A stretch of 64,000 nt of DNA from Rhizobacter sp. OV335 (GTDB lineage: Bacteria; Pseudomonadota; Gammaproteobacteria; Burkholderiales; Burkholderiaceae_C), in NCBI RefSeq assembly GCF_900142965.1, contig NZ_FRCQ01000016.1, forward strand, positions 86,276 to 150,275, written 5' to 3'. Positions 42,602 through 52,426 of this stretch are shown here, piece after piece (positions within the stretch are counted from its first letter, which is position 1; each line of letters starts with the position of its first letter). Under the pieces are notes generated by a model, which was not told the DNA's origin, ran no database searches, and was given only the letters and a program-made list of their open reading frames with translations. A program made the translations under genes and the position numbers.

Positions 42602-44944
42602 ATGCCCCGTCTATCCCGACGATTCCGCACCGAGTGGCTTGCGTTGGCCGCCATGCACCTCGTCATGGCGGCGCTGCTGGGCGTAGCCTTATATCGCGAA
42701 CACGCCACGGTCGAAGCGCTGGAAGGCGAGCGGCTGCGGACGCAGGCGCGGGTGGTCGACGAGAACCTGATCCGCCAGCTCGAAGGCGCGGGCAACGCCC
42801 TCACCGGTCTCGGGGCGGACTTGCGCGGGTTCGACGTCGTGTTCGACGAGGCACCTCTGACGGCGAAACTGCAGCTGCTGACCAGCGCGATGCCCGGTAT
42901 CAGTTCGATGCTGGTGCTCGATGCCGAAGGCACCATCGTCGCATCGACCCGCGAGGGACTGGTCGGCAAGAACTTCCACCAGCGCGAGTACTTTGAGGCG
43001 CCGCGCCGCGGCAACGACCCTGCGTCGCTCTATGTCTCGCCTCCATTCACGACCTCCCTCGGCACCTACGTCATCGTGCTCAGCCGGGCTGTCCTCAACG
43101 AGCAGGGGCGCTTCGTCGGCGTCGTCACTGCCACACTGGATCCAGGCTACTTCAGTGTCGTGCTGGGCTCGGTACTGTATGCACCCGACATGCGTACCAC
43201 CTTGGTCCACGGGGACGGCAAAGTCTTCCTCGACCTGCCGACCGATGCTGCTACGTTGGGCCGGGACCTGTCGACTTCCACCACCATCTTCAGCCGGCAC
43301 CAGCGCTCGGGCGAGCTGACCTCGTTGGCCCAGGGCTGGTCGATGGCCAGCGGAGACGAGCGCATGTATGCGATGCGCAACCTCGACCAGCGCAGACTTC
43401 GCCTCAGCCGGCCGCTGGTGGTTTCGGTCAGCCGCGAAGTCGGAGCCATCTACGGACCCTGGCGCTCGCGTGCCTGGCAGATGAGCCTGCTTTTGGCCGG
43501 CCTGGTTCTCGTGTCGGACCTCGCGCTGTGGTTGAGCCAGCGCCGCCGCAGCCTGTTGGAAGCCGTTGACGCCGCCGTTGCACGCGAGCGCCAGCTCGGC
43601 ACCGAGCGGGTCGAACTCGCGTTGCGCGGTGCCGATCTTGGGCTGTGGGATCTCCACGTGCCCAGCGACCGTTTCACGGTCAACACGCGCGAGCGAACGA
43701 TGCTCGGCTATGACGCCGACGAATATCTGCCCCAGGGAGTCGCATGGCGCGAGCTGATCCACCCGGACGACCGCGCGATGGTTGCTGCCGCCATCCTCCC
43801 GCACTTGAAAGGCCAGGCCGAGAGCTACCGTTGCGAGCACCGCATGCGGCACAGCGACGGACACCACATCTGGCTGTCCACGCGCGCCATGATTGTGGAG
43901 CGCGGCTCCAAGGGCGAGGCCATCCGGATCATCGGCACCCACCTCGACATCACCGAGCGCAAACAGGCCGAACAGCAAAATGCCCGCAACGAGGAACGGC
44001 TGAGCTTGGCGCTCGAGGGTTCCAGCCTGGCGCTCTTCGACTGGGACTTGGTCAGCGGCGATATCTTCCACAGCGCCCAGGCTGCCGCCATGCGCGGTGA
44101 TCCGGCGATCGAGACCACTACCCCCGCCGTCGAGCAGCAGCGCTTTGTCCACCCCGAAGACTTGCCCGGGCTGATCTCCAGGCTGAAGGACGCGTTGACC
44201 GGCGCCACCGAGCTCTACAGCGCCGAGTTTCGCCAGCGGCGCAACAACGGCGGCTGGGTGTGGGTGCGCGCCCAGGGGCGCGTGGTGCAACGGGATGCCT
44301 CGGGCCGCGCTCTGCGCCTGGCTGGTACCTACGCCGACGTCAACGACCGCAAGATCGCCGAGAGCAGACTGCGCCGCCTGGCGGAGTTCGATACGCTGAC
44401 CGGTTTACCGAACCGGGCCTTGTTCCACGACCGGCTGCAGCAGGCGATGGCGCGGGCGAACCGCGGTGGGCCGATGGCGTTGCTGTTCCTGGACGTCGAC
44501 CGCTTCAAGGACATCAACGACACGCTCGGGCACGAGGCCGGCGACAAGCTACTGAAGGTCTTCGCGATCCGGATGCAGGCCGCAGTGCGCGAATCCGATA
44601 CCGTGGCACGGCTGGCGGGTGACGAGTTCACGATCATCCTGGAGGGTCTGCGCGATGCGGCGGATGCCCGCATGTTGGCCGGCAAGATGGTCGAGACGTT
44701 GCGCCAACCCATTGAGCTGGGGGGGCAGTCCGTCGAGGTGACTGCCAGCATAGGCGTGACCCTCTGCATCCCGGGCGAGGGAGACGATGCGGCCCTGCTG
44801 CGCCGCGCGGACGCAGCGCTCTACGAAGCCAAGCGTCGCGGTCGCAACGGCTATTTCCTGGACGATGAGGAGAAGGTGGGCGGGGTGACCGTGAGCGTGG
44901 ACGCCTCGACTCCGGCCGATCCGGTAGCGGTCGATCACGACTAG
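42602..44944 (+). CDS. CACHE-PAS-PAS-GGDEF diguanylate cyclase
   Basis: ATG 42602 (MPRLSRRFRTEWLALAAMHL) gives 780 residues. Order of parts: transmembrane helix at about 12-32; periplasmic CACHE-type sensor about 35-285 (GLVGKNFHQREYFE; VSPPFTTSLGTYVIVLSRAV); second helix at about 292-314; PAS with PAC at about 330-455; a second PAS-type domain at about 463-590; GGDEF domain at about 592-760. The signature reads AGDEF, which is common among active enzymes, and RESD five residues before it matches the RxxD inhibitory site. It should make cyclic di-GMP in response to a periplasmic ligand and be feedback-inhibited. No EAL domain. It stands alone. Confidence 0.95.
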   Translation: MPRLSRRFRTEWLALAAMHLVMAALLGVALYREHATVEALEGERLRTQARVVDENLIRQLEGAGNALTGLGADLRGFDVVFDEAPLTAKLQLLTSAMPGISSMLVLDAEGTIVASTREGLVGKNFHQREYFEAPRRGNDPASLYVSPPFTTSLGTYVIVLSRAVLNEQGRFVGVVTATLDPGYFSVVLGSVLYAPDMRTTLVHGDGKVFLDLPTDAATLGRDLSTSTTIFSRHQRSGELTSLAQGWSMASGDERMYAMRNLDQRRLRLSRPLVVSVSREVGAIYGPWRSRAWQMSLLLAGLVLVSDLALWLSQRRRSLLEAVDAAVARERQLGTERVELALRGADLGLWDLHVPSDRFTVNTRERTMLGYDADEYLPQGVAWRELIHPDDRAMVAAAILPHLKGQAESYRCEHRMRHSDGHHIWLSTRAMIVERGSKGEAIRIIGTHLDITERKQAEQQNARNEERLSLALEGSSLALFDWDLVSGDIFHSAQAAAMRGDPAIETTTPAVEQQRFVHPEDLPGLISRLKDALTGATELYSAEFRQRRNNGGWVWVRAQGRVVQRDASGRALRLAGTYADVNDRKIAESRLRRLAEFDTLTGLPNRALFHDRLQQAMARANRGGPMALLFLDVDRFKDINDTLGHEAGDKLLKVFAIRMQAAVRESDTVARLAGDEFTIILEGLRDAADARMLAGKMVETLRQPIELGGQSVEVTASIGVTLCIPGEGDDAALLRRADAALYEAKRRGRNGYFLDDEEKVGGVTVSVDASTPADPVAVDHD

Positions 44945-45212
44945 CCGAAGAGCCCGTCGGCGAGAGCAGTCTGACGCTCGGAGCGCTTGCGAGCGCGGTG
45001 GTGTTTGCTCTGGCGTTCGGATGCCTTGGACCAGTGCCGTGGCGCCCACGACCGCCTATCTGGGAGGCGTTGCTCATAGGTTCTAGACAGGGGAAAACCG
45101 GTGGTCGAGCAGTGTTGGTACACGCGACGGTACTTCCCCTAAGACGGTGTTGCCCGCCACCTCTCCACAGAGGGTACGGGCTGTCCCGATTGATCATCGA
45201 GTGGGTATCGTG

Positions 45213-45334
45213 TCATAGCCGAACAATATGAACACCCTGGTAGCCCGCGTCCCCGAACGCGTTCTCCTCGTGGCCGTGCAGCAACCCGCGGACCACATTG
45301 ATGTCGTTGACGTTGGCCGACGTGTCCAGCGGGC
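45213..45334 (-). pseudogene. Fragment of an IS5-family transposase
   Basis: On the minus strand a short frame reads TSANVNDINVVRGLLHGHEE and NAFGDAGYQGV before a stop at 45213. This matches the conserved middle of IS5-group transposases (ANVNDV...LLHGEE...DAGYQG) including the acidic residue of DAGYQG. The rest of the transposase and any inverted repeats are absent, so it is a relic. It lies directly after the stop of the giant operon, whose own last codons are 7 bases away. The interval 44945-45340 has nothing else recognised. Confidence 0.75.
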
Positions 45335-45340
45335 GTTGAA

Positions 45341-47827
45341 TCAATCGCCAATTCCCAGCGTGTCGAAGCGCAGCGCCGACGAGCCCTCGCCCGAGCCGAC
45401 CTGGTTGCGCAAGGCCGTCCACACCCATGTCGAGCCGTCAATCCAGCGCGTCATGCGGCGCTGCCGCGTCACGTGGGTACCTTCGCGAGGCACCTCCTCG
45501 TCGTACAGCAGCAGCGTGTCGGCGGACTTCAAGGCTTCGCTGTGGGCAGGGTGGACGTGCCGGCTGCCATCGGCCTGCAACACCGCGCCGCGCTTCAGGC
45601 GGGACACGCGTACCGGCACTGTGCCCGGCACGGGCGGCAACTGGATCTGCACCGGCAGCAACGGAATCCAGTGCGGCGGCACGCTGCTCGCGAGTCGGTA
45701 GGTGGGTAGGCCGGCGCTGCCTGCGGCGGCATCGGTCATGGGCGCTGTCGGCGGTCGAGCCGGCGGCAGCGAAGTCTCCACCGCGCTCTCCAGCCGGCGC
45801 TCGATGCCCCACGCGATGTTGGCCATCTCGTCGCGCATGAAAAGTACATCTTCCAGCGCAGCGCCTTCCATGCTGCGGCCGACAACTGGTGGCAGGAAGA
45901 AGGTGTTGGGCCGCGGCGGCCTGGCCGCCTCGCCAGCAGGGCGAAGGGCGGATTGCTGCCACATCGAGAAGCGCGGTGCTGGCAGCGCCGGGTCGCCGAT
46001 CGGACGCAGCAGGCTGCGCACGCCGAAGGTGTCGGTGACGACCAGCGAATCGACACGCGTGAGGCTGCCCACCGGCAGCGTGAGCGGCAGCACGTACCAG
46101 TCGTTGCCGTAGCTGCTCGCGTACTCGATCAGCATCAGGTGTGCGAGGTCGGTGGCGCCAGCCGGCAGCAGGCCATAGGCGAGCCGTGCGTCCTCCATCT
46201 CCCAGAAGCGCGCCGCGGGTGCACCGCGCGGCACCACCGGTGCCGGAATCATGACGCGGCTCATCGCGCTGGCCGCCGGGCTGGCACTGGTGTCCAGGCT
46301 GAAGCGCTGGTTGAGGTCGAAACTGCTCCAGTCGAGCCGACCGCCGTCGAACTCGCTGGCCGACAGCGTGAGCCCGTCCGACTCGGCCGGCGAGAATCGC
46401 CCCCCCACCGAGACGGCGTACTCCAGGCGATCCGGCACCCAGGCGTCGTCGGCCGGTGCGGCGGGCTCGGCGAACAGGCTGTCGTACCAGGCCAGCCAGG
46501 CGGCCACCACGCGCTGCACCGCGGGCAGGTCGGCGGCCGCAACCTTCAGGGCCGGGTCGGGCACGTAGCTTCCCGAATTGCCGCCCGTGGGCCGGAACAT
46601 CGTGACCAGTCGGCGCGCGTCCGGCGCCCGCCCTGCGAGCGAGCGCAGCAGCCGGGCGGCGGCATCGCTGCCTTCGGCCAGCGCGGCCGGCATCTGCATC
46701 AGCGATGCGGCAAGAAAGGCCGGGCGGTATTTCCGCGCCGTGGCGTCGGCGTCCAGCATGCGCAGGAAGTGCAGCCCGGCCTCCGCGGCCAGGGTCAGCA
46801 TGCGGTCGTCCGTGGGACTGGTCGGGCGCATGCGTCGGCGCTCGACCAGCGTCTCCAGCGGCGCCGTCGCCGGATCGTAGGCCATGCCCGCCGCCTTCTG
46901 CACCGACAGCTCGCCGAAGTGGCAGCGCGTGATCGCCGCCTGCGTGGCGCGCACCCGGGCCTGCACCGGCGAGCCGCTGTCCTCGCCCTGGAACTCGCCC
47001 ATCTGCCACTGGCGCGTCATCAGCCACAGCGGGTCGAACAGGCGCGCGTTGGCGCTGCTGCCCACGTCGGCCGCGCTGCATTGCGGCTCCAGCCGGGTCC
47101 AGCTGGTGATGGAGGCCGTGCTGGGCATGCCGGAGGGCGTCACCCGGCCCGGCCGATCCACCGGAGGCGGCGTCGGGAAGGCCAGCACCTTCAGCGTCTG
47201 GCTGAAGGTGTCCACCGAGGCGAACGCATCACTGGCCGTCACGGTGATCGGATACTCGCCGGGCGGCAACGAGAGGTCGACACCCCATGTGCCATTGCTG
47301 ACGGACAGCGTGACCTCTGCCGTAGCGCCGATCCTGTACGTCAGCTTCGGCACGCCATAGGGCGCCTGGCCCTGGCCTTCGGTGAGGGTGCCGGCGAGCC
47401 TGAAGCTCAAGGGCAACTGGGCGTTGGGAACGGCCTGCGGCGACTGGAAGGGCGTGACGCTCAGCACCGGCACCACGTGCTCGAGGGTAAGGTCGAGCAC
47501 GACCTCGCCGTCCACGTTCTGGATGTCCGGCTCGGGGTCTTTCGGGAACTTGGGGACGGTGATGCTGCCTTGCGAACTGACAATCAAGTTGAAGCGCTGC
47601 CCGGGCCTGATGGCGTTGGGAATCGGCCCCGACCAACTCCAGTTCAGCTGAGCGACCTTGCGTGCGCCGGGGTGCACCTGTTGGATCGGACCGCCGTCGC
47701 CAAACTGCAGCCAAACTCCGCGCACGCTGCCGCTTCCCGCGCCGCTGACCGAGCCCGAGATTTGCAGGCTGCGGCTCACGGTACTGCCGCTTGGAAGGGG
47801 ATTGATGAAGATGAAAAGTCCGGACAT
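45341..47827 (-). CDS. Giant-operon gene 5: uncharacterised 828-residue protein
   Basis: The protein begins MSGLFIFINPLPSGSTVSRS. The first 230 residues are beta-rich and include two immunoglobulin-like segments (VSRSLQISGSVSGAG; YPITVTASDAFASVDTFSQT). A long mixed region follows, with the distinctive stretch LFDPLWLMTRQWQMGEFQGE DSGSPVQAR at about 265-290, which I have seen in other uncharacterised bacterial proteins of this kind. There is no signal peptide or membrane helix. It is the last gene of the five-gene minus-strand operon and starts 17 bases after the 1517-residue gene ends. Function unknown. Confidence 0.85.
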   Translation of the reverse strand: MSGLFIFINPLPSGSTVSRSLQISGSVSGAGSGSVRGVWLQFGDGGPIQQVHPGARKVAQLNWSWSGPIPNAIRPGQRFNLIVSSQGSITVPKFPKDPEPDIQNVDGEVVLDLTLEHVVPVLSVTPFQSPQAVPNAQLPLSFRLAGTLTEGQGQAPYGVPKLTYRIGATAEVTLSVSNGTWGVDLSLPPGEYPITVTASDAFASVDTFSQTLKVLAFPTPPPVDRPGRVTPSGMPSTASITSWTRLEPQCSAADVGSSANARLFDPLWLMTRQWQMGEFQGEDSGSPVQARVRATQAAITRCHFGELSVQKAAGMAYDPATAPLETLVERRRMRPTSPTDDRMLTLAAEAGLHFLRMLDADATARKYRPAFLAASLMQMPAALAEGSDAAARLLRSLAGRAPDARRLVTMFRPTGGNSGSYVPDPALKVAAADLPAVQRVVAAWLAWYDSLFAEPAAPADDAWVPDRLEYAVSVGGRFSPAESDGLTLSASEFDGGRLDWSSFDLNQRFSLDTSASPAASAMSRVMIPAPVVPRGAPAARFWEMEDARLAYGLLPAGATDLAHLMLIEYASSYGNDWYVLPLTLPVGSLTRVDSLVVTDTFGVRSLLRPIGDPALPAPRFSMWQQSALRPAGEAARPPRPNTFFLPPVVGRSMEGAALEDVLFMRDEMANIAWGIERRLESAVETSLPPARPPTAPMTDAAAGSAGLPTYRLASSVPPHWIPLLPVQIQLPPVPGTVPVRVSRLKRGAVLQADGSRHVHPAHSEALKSADTLLLYDEEVPREGTHVTRQRRMTRWIDGSTWVWTALRNQVGSGEGSSALRFDTLGIGD

Positions 47828-47844
47828 GGTGTTCCTTCGAAGGC

Positions 47845-50800
47845 TCAGGCGGTCAAAGCACGGAAGTCGGTGGAGACAACGTCATCGGCCGGGTTGAAGG
47901 GCAGGTAGGTGGCCGGCAGGTACTGCGCCGCGGCGCCCAGCAGGCTGCCATCGACGGCGCGCAGCTTGGCGAGATCCAGCGTTTCCATCAGCACCTGGCG
48001 CAGTCCTTCTGCCGTCCAGGGTTGCCCCGGCGTCGGCGGCACGGCCACCAGCAGGTTCTGCGGCGCCATCGCGTTCGGCGCATCGAACTGAAAGGTGAGC
48101 GCGGTGGTCTCCTCACGACTGGGCACCACCTCGACCCACTCGTCCACCAGAAGGCCGGCCATCGGAAGTGCCGGGTCCAGAGCCTGCGACGACTGCACAA
48201 CCAGCGACAGCTTGCTGTGCGCCATTTCGGTGCCGGGCAGCACCGGCAGGCCGACCCAGCGCTCAGTGGCATCGAAGGGCAGCTGGGCCACCGTCAGCGC
48301 GAGGCGCTCGCCAGCCGCCAGCACCTCGGACGTGCGCAGGCAGCCGCCCAGGCGCGCCGCGGCCTCGCGCACCCGGGTGCTGCGCATGAACCAGCCGTGT
48401 GCGGCCAGTGCGTCGCCGCCTTGCTGCGCGGTGCTGCCGGCCAGCGCGCGCTTGAGTTCGGCCGCTTCGCCCGCCTCGCAGCTGAAGCCCGGCAACATCA
48501 CGAAGTGCGGCCCGAAGGCGACCCGGCCGCGCTCCAGCAATTGCTCGCAGCGGGCCCGCGGTTCGCTGGCCACCGGCTGGGCGCGCAGCACCAGGGTCTG
48601 GTCGACGCGCGGCCCGCTGGCCTGCAGCAACGCGGCGGACTGTCGAGCCAGCAAGGCCAGGATCTCGGGCGAGTCGCCCATCGCCACCGAGGGCACCGCC
48701 GCGCCCACGCCATACAGGCCGAGGGCCAGCATGCCGGAGCGCAGGTCCTCGGCCGTGGCGGTGGGTGGGCTGGCCGCGGCCTTGGCCACGCGCGCCAGCA
48801 ACTGCTTGTGCATCGCGTTCAGGCCGTTCTCGCCACGCAGCACGCGCGCCTCGAGGTCGGCCAAGTCCATCTGGCCGAGCGAGGCACGGCCCGGGGGCGC
48901 GAGGTCGTCCGGGCGCAGCCCACGGGCCTGCTCCAGCAGGTGGCGCAAGGCGCGGCCTTGTTCGACCAGGTCGAACAGCGTGGTCTCGCCGGCCGCCAGG
49001 TCGCCGGGGCGTGCGTGCTGCAGCCGCAAGTTCGACGATTCGATCGCTCCGAAACCACCGGTGCGGCGCTGGGCTTGGTACAGGACCCGCTGCTCGATGT
49101 GGCAGGGGCCGGGCTGGGCCTCGCCGGCGGCGTCCAGTCCGTAGAGGAAATCCAGCGCGGTCAGCGGCAACTCGCTCAGTGCGAAGGCCAGGGTCTGCAC
49201 GACGGTGCCGGTCGCTGGATCGAGGCGCTCGACGGTGCAGCGCGCCTTGCGCGGATCGCCCAGCAGCCGGGTGGCCCAGGCGTTCAGCATGCGTTCGCTG
49301 TTGGACAGCACCGACGAGTTCCACGCAGCCCAGCCTGGGCCGGGCTGCGGGCCACCGCTCATCAGCGTCACCAGCCGGTGCGTCAGCGAGGTGCCGGTGC
49401 GCGGCATGCGCGCGACTTCAAGTTCCGGCGGCGGGGCCTCGCCCTGCGCGATGGCCGACAGCGTGCTTGCCATGCGCGAGGTGTTGCCGCGTGCCATCTG
49501 GTAGGCAGCCTCGGCGGTCAACGCGTCGCTCAGCGCGTCCAGCGTGTCGCGCAGGGCGTTCACCTCGGCCTCGACGCGCGCACTCTCGGCCGCGGACGCG
49601 CCCCGCAGCACCTCGGTGCGCGCCGTGTCCTGGGGCGCGTCCCAGCGACGCAACAGCGCCAAGCCGTCGACCACGTTGTTCGCCGCAATCGATTCGACCG
49701 GATGCGGCTCGTCCTCGCGAGCCCGCACGGCAAGCGGCGCCACGCTACGCGCCGGCGCGATGAAGCGGTCGAGCTGCAGCTCGTGCAGTCGCCGCTCGAG
49801 CCGATAGCCGAGAAGCGCGCCCAGCGGCTGACCCTGCCGCACCCCGTCCAGCAGCCGTGCGGCCTCGCGCACCCGGGCCGACGAGAGGTCGATCGCGAAG
49901 GGGCCGTCGGCCTGCGGGATGCCACTCGGTCCGAGATGGGCATTGCGCAGCACCGCGGCGGCCGTGGCGTGAGTCAGCGAGGGCGCGTGGATGAAGCCGC
50001 TGTCCTGCACCGGCGCATACAGCGGAGCAGCCTCCTGCGGCGGGCGGGCGCCGGCCGGCACCTCGTCAGCCGGGGTGGCGCGCCGCAGGTTCTCGACCCA
50101 TCCATAGGCGCCGACGCGGGCGCCGGCGGCGTTGCCCGCGGTCATCGTGTCGAGCCGTCGCGTGGCGAACGACGTGACCCAGGCATCGAGCCGGTGCGCG
50201 GCCAGGTCCAGGGTGCCCTGCATCAGCAGGCCCAGCAGTTGGCTGTCCAGGCTGCGCAGGTGGGTGAGGGCGGCGCGGAACTCGTCGAGCGAGGCCAGCT
50301 CCGGCCGCTCGAAGCCGTCCAGCCCTTCGAGGAAGGCGCGCACGGTCTGGGTGCCGGTGATCGCGGGAACCTTCATCGCAAGCTGCCGGCGCCAGTGGAG
50401 CGTTTGCGGCGTTGGCTGGATCACAAAATTGACAGGCGGCAGGTCCACCAGGTCGACCAGCTCGGCGTCGCGCAGCAGCGTGGCCAGGTTCTGTGCCGGG
50501 AGCGTGGCGACGATGCGGGCCCCGGCCTGCGCCAGCTCGCGCAGCAGCGCGTGCCGCAGCAGCGCTTGCAACAGCGAGGTGCCACGACCAGCGGCCAGCG
50601 GATCCGGTCGCGAGGCGAGCAGGGCATCGATGCTCTTGAGCGCCAGCAGGTCGCCGATGAAGTCGGGCGACAGCTGGTCAGAGGGCGAGACCTCGCCGGG
50701 TTGCACCAGCGGCGCGGTCACCGGCCAGCCTTGGGCCGCCATGAAGACGCGCGCGAGTCGCGGGGGCAGCGCCGGCACGTCCAGCAGGCGCAGCAGCTTG

Positions 50801-52398
50801 CTCGCCTGGTTCTCCTGGCCGGCGGCGATGCTGCCGAAGGGCTGGGCGTTCAGCGCGTAGAGGTGTTCGACCGCGTGGCGGCCCATGGCGCTGCGCGCCA
50901 CCTGGGCGTGCGACACGCCGTCGCTGCGCATCACGTCGGCGAGGTCGGCATCGGGATCGGGGCCGTTGGGCGCCTGGCGCCGGCCGATGCGAGCCACCTG
51001 CGGCAGGGCCGGGCGCCAGACGCGTTCTCGCAGCTTGGCCAGCATCTCCTTGAGCCAGACCAGGCGCGCGGTATCCGGGTCGCCGGCCGAGGGCGTCCAG
51101 CCCTGAAGCGAGCTCACCGGCAGGATGCCGTAGGGCTGCATGCCGGCACGCAGCGCGGGCAAGGGCCCGCCGCAGCGCACGTGCGATCGGAAATGGCCGC
51201 GCGCCCAGTCCACCGCGGCCGGGTCCAGGCCGGCCTCGCTGCCGAGCATGTTGCCGAGGAAGTAGCCCCAGCTCACCGGCCATAGTGCGGTGTTCATGCT
51301 GTGCTGGTCGCCCGCGTGATCCTGCGCGGCCTGCGCGAGGCGTCCCAGCGTCTCGGCGATGCGGCCCGCGGGCAGTCCGAGCGCAGCGCCGGTGCGGGCC
51401 GCGTTGGGGGCGTTCAGCGGATCGGCCAGCACTTCGCGGCCGAAGCTGTCGAGGTGGCCCGGGTCGCGGGAGTCGTAGCCCGCGCGCGCGTCGTCGCTGT
51501 TGTTGGTAGGCGTGCCGAAGCGCAAGAAGGCCAGGCCGTCGGTGTAGTGGTGGGCGTCCAGCAAGTCTGCCAGTGCCGTGCTCGCGGTGGCCGGATCGGC
51601 CGAAGCGCGCACTCCGAACACCACCAGGCTGTCTAAGGGGCCGGCCGGCACGGGGATGCGCAAGGCCATGCCGGCACGCTCGGCGGCCTCGAAGTCGACC
51701 ATCCACGTCATGCCCGGGTCGAGGGCCAACTGTTCCCCCGCCCGCACCGCCGCCTCGGTTGCTGCGTCCAGCGCAGGGGCATCGGGCCGGGGGCCAACGT
51801 TGAGCGGGCTGGCAATGGCCTGCCCGGTGACCGTCACCGCCACCTTGCCGCCGACATGCACCACCGCCGTCCAGCGGTCGGGTAGCAGCCGTGCCTGCGG
51901 TGCGTGGCGCCAAGCGCTCTCGCCGCCGGCTTCGACCGGGGGCAGTTCCGGGAACACGGGCGCGACCGGCGCGGCCTGCCCCGCGGGGACGGGGTTCGCG
52001 GGCCGCAGCGCGAGGTTGGCGGGCCGCAGCCGGCGGGCGATCCATGCGGCGCGCGCGGCACCGAAGCGGCCCGCGAGCGTGCGCCAGGCGTTCGAGCGGG
52101 CGGCGGTGTCGCTGGCGGCGGCCCAGTCGGCTTCCCAGTACTGGCGGCCCCAGGTGCGCTCGTCGGTGGTCAGGCCCGGCTCGTGGCTGTCGAGGTGGAT
52201 CCTGTCGGGGTAGATGCGCACGCGCAGTTCGGTGCCGCCGGCGGGCGTGTCGAAGAAGCGGGTCTCCAGGCGCACGGGCAGCAGTACCAGGGGCGCGTCG
52301 GATGGGCACAGCACCGGCGACGGCGTGCCCGAGGGCGTGGCGTCGGACGCCGCCGGGACCGGAGGGGCGAGGCTGCTGTCGAAGAGATTGTCTTTCAT
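47845..52398 (-). CDS. Giant-operon gene 4: uncharacterised 1517-residue protein
   Basis: ATG 52398 ([20 protein letters not shown]) is preceded by AAGGAAAG and is preferred over the more distant in-frame starts; 1517 residues. The N-terminal region has [13 protein letters not shown], then [17 protein letters not shown] and [12 protein letters not shown], followed by a tryptophan-rich part ([14 protein letters not shown]) and [13 protein letters not shown] at about 430-470. Long helical sections make up the middle, and a beta-rich domain ends the protein. No enzyme motif, repeats or export signal are recognised. It is the largest gene of the operon, 28 bases downstream of the 937-residue gene. 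Confidence 0.85.
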   Translation of the reverse strand: MKDNLFDSSLAPPVPAASDATPSGTPSPVLCPSDAPLVLLPVRLETRFFDTPAGGTELRVRIYPDRIHLDSHEPGLTTDERTWGRQYWEADWAAASDTAARSNAWRTLAGRFGAARAAWIARRLRPANLALRPANPVPAGQAAPVAPVFPELPPVEAGGESAWRHAPQARLLPDRWTAVVHVGGKVAVTVTGQAIASPLNVGPRPDAPALDAATEAAVRAGEQLALDPGMTWMVDFEAAERAGMALRIPVPAGPLDSLVVFGVRASADPATASTALADLLDAHHYTDGLAFLRFGTPTNNSDDARAGYDSRDPGHLDSFGREVLADPLNAPNAARTGAALGLPAGRIAETLGRLAQAAQDHAGDQHSMNTALWPVSWGYFLGNMLGSEAGLDPAAVDWARGHFRSHVRCGGPLPALRAGMQPYGILPVSSLQGWTPSAGDPDTARLVWLKEMLAKLRERVWRPALPQVARIGRRQAPNGPDPDADLADVMRSDGVSHAQVARSAMGRHAVEHLYALNAQPFGSIAAGQENQASKLLRLLDVPALPPRLARVFMAAQGWPVTAPLVQPGEVSPSDQLSPDFIGDLLALKSIDALLASRPDPLAAGRGTSLLQALLRHALLRELAQAGARIVATLPAQNLATLLRDAELVDLVDLPPVNFVIQPTPQTLHWRRQLAMKVPAITGTQTVRAFLEGLDGFERPELASLDEFRAALTHLRSLDSQLLGLLMQGTLDLAAHRLDAWVTSFATRRLDTMTAGNAAGARVGAYGWVENLRRATPADEVPAGARPPQEAAPLYAPVQDSGFIHAPSLTHATAAAVLRNAHLGPSGIPQADGPFAIDLSSARVREAARLLDGVRQGQPLGALLGYRLERRLHELQLDRFIAPARSVAPLAVRAREDEPHPVESIAANNVVDGLALLRRWDAPQDTARTEVLRGASAAESARVEAEVNALRDTLDALSDALTAEAAYQMARGNTSRMASTLSAIAQGEAPPPELEVARMPRTGTSLTHRLVTLMSGGPQPGPGWAAWNSSVLSNSERMLNAWATRLLGDPRKARCTVERLDPATGTVVQTLAFALSELPLTALDFLYGLDAAGEAQPGPCHIEQRVLYQAQRRTGGFGAIESSNLRLQHARPGDLAAGETTLFDLVEQGRALRHLLEQARGLRPDDLAPPGRASLGQMDLADLEARVLRGENGLNAMHKQLLARVAKAAASPPTATAEDLRSGMLALGLYGVGAAVPSVAMGDSPEILALLARQSAALLQASGPRVDQTLVLRAQPVASEPRARCEQLLERGRVAFGPHFVMLPGFSCEAGEAAELKRALAGSTAQQGGDALAAHGWFMRSTRVREAAARLGGCLRTSEVLAAGERLALTVAQLPFDATERWVGLPVLPGTEMAHSKLSLVVQSSQALDPALPMAGLLVDEWVEVVPSREETTALTFQFDAPNAMAPQNLLVAVPPTPGQPWTAEGLRQVLMETLDLAKLRAVDGSLLGAAAQYLPATYLPFNPADDVVSTDFRALTA

Positions 52399-52426
52399 GG
52401 GATTCTTTCCTTGGGTTGACGGGGCG

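Noticed and set aside
48022..51285. Plus-strand frame of 1087 codons
   Set aside because: It is opposite to the 1517-residue gene, very rich in Arg, Gln, Gly and His, and typical of antisense frames in high-GC DNA.
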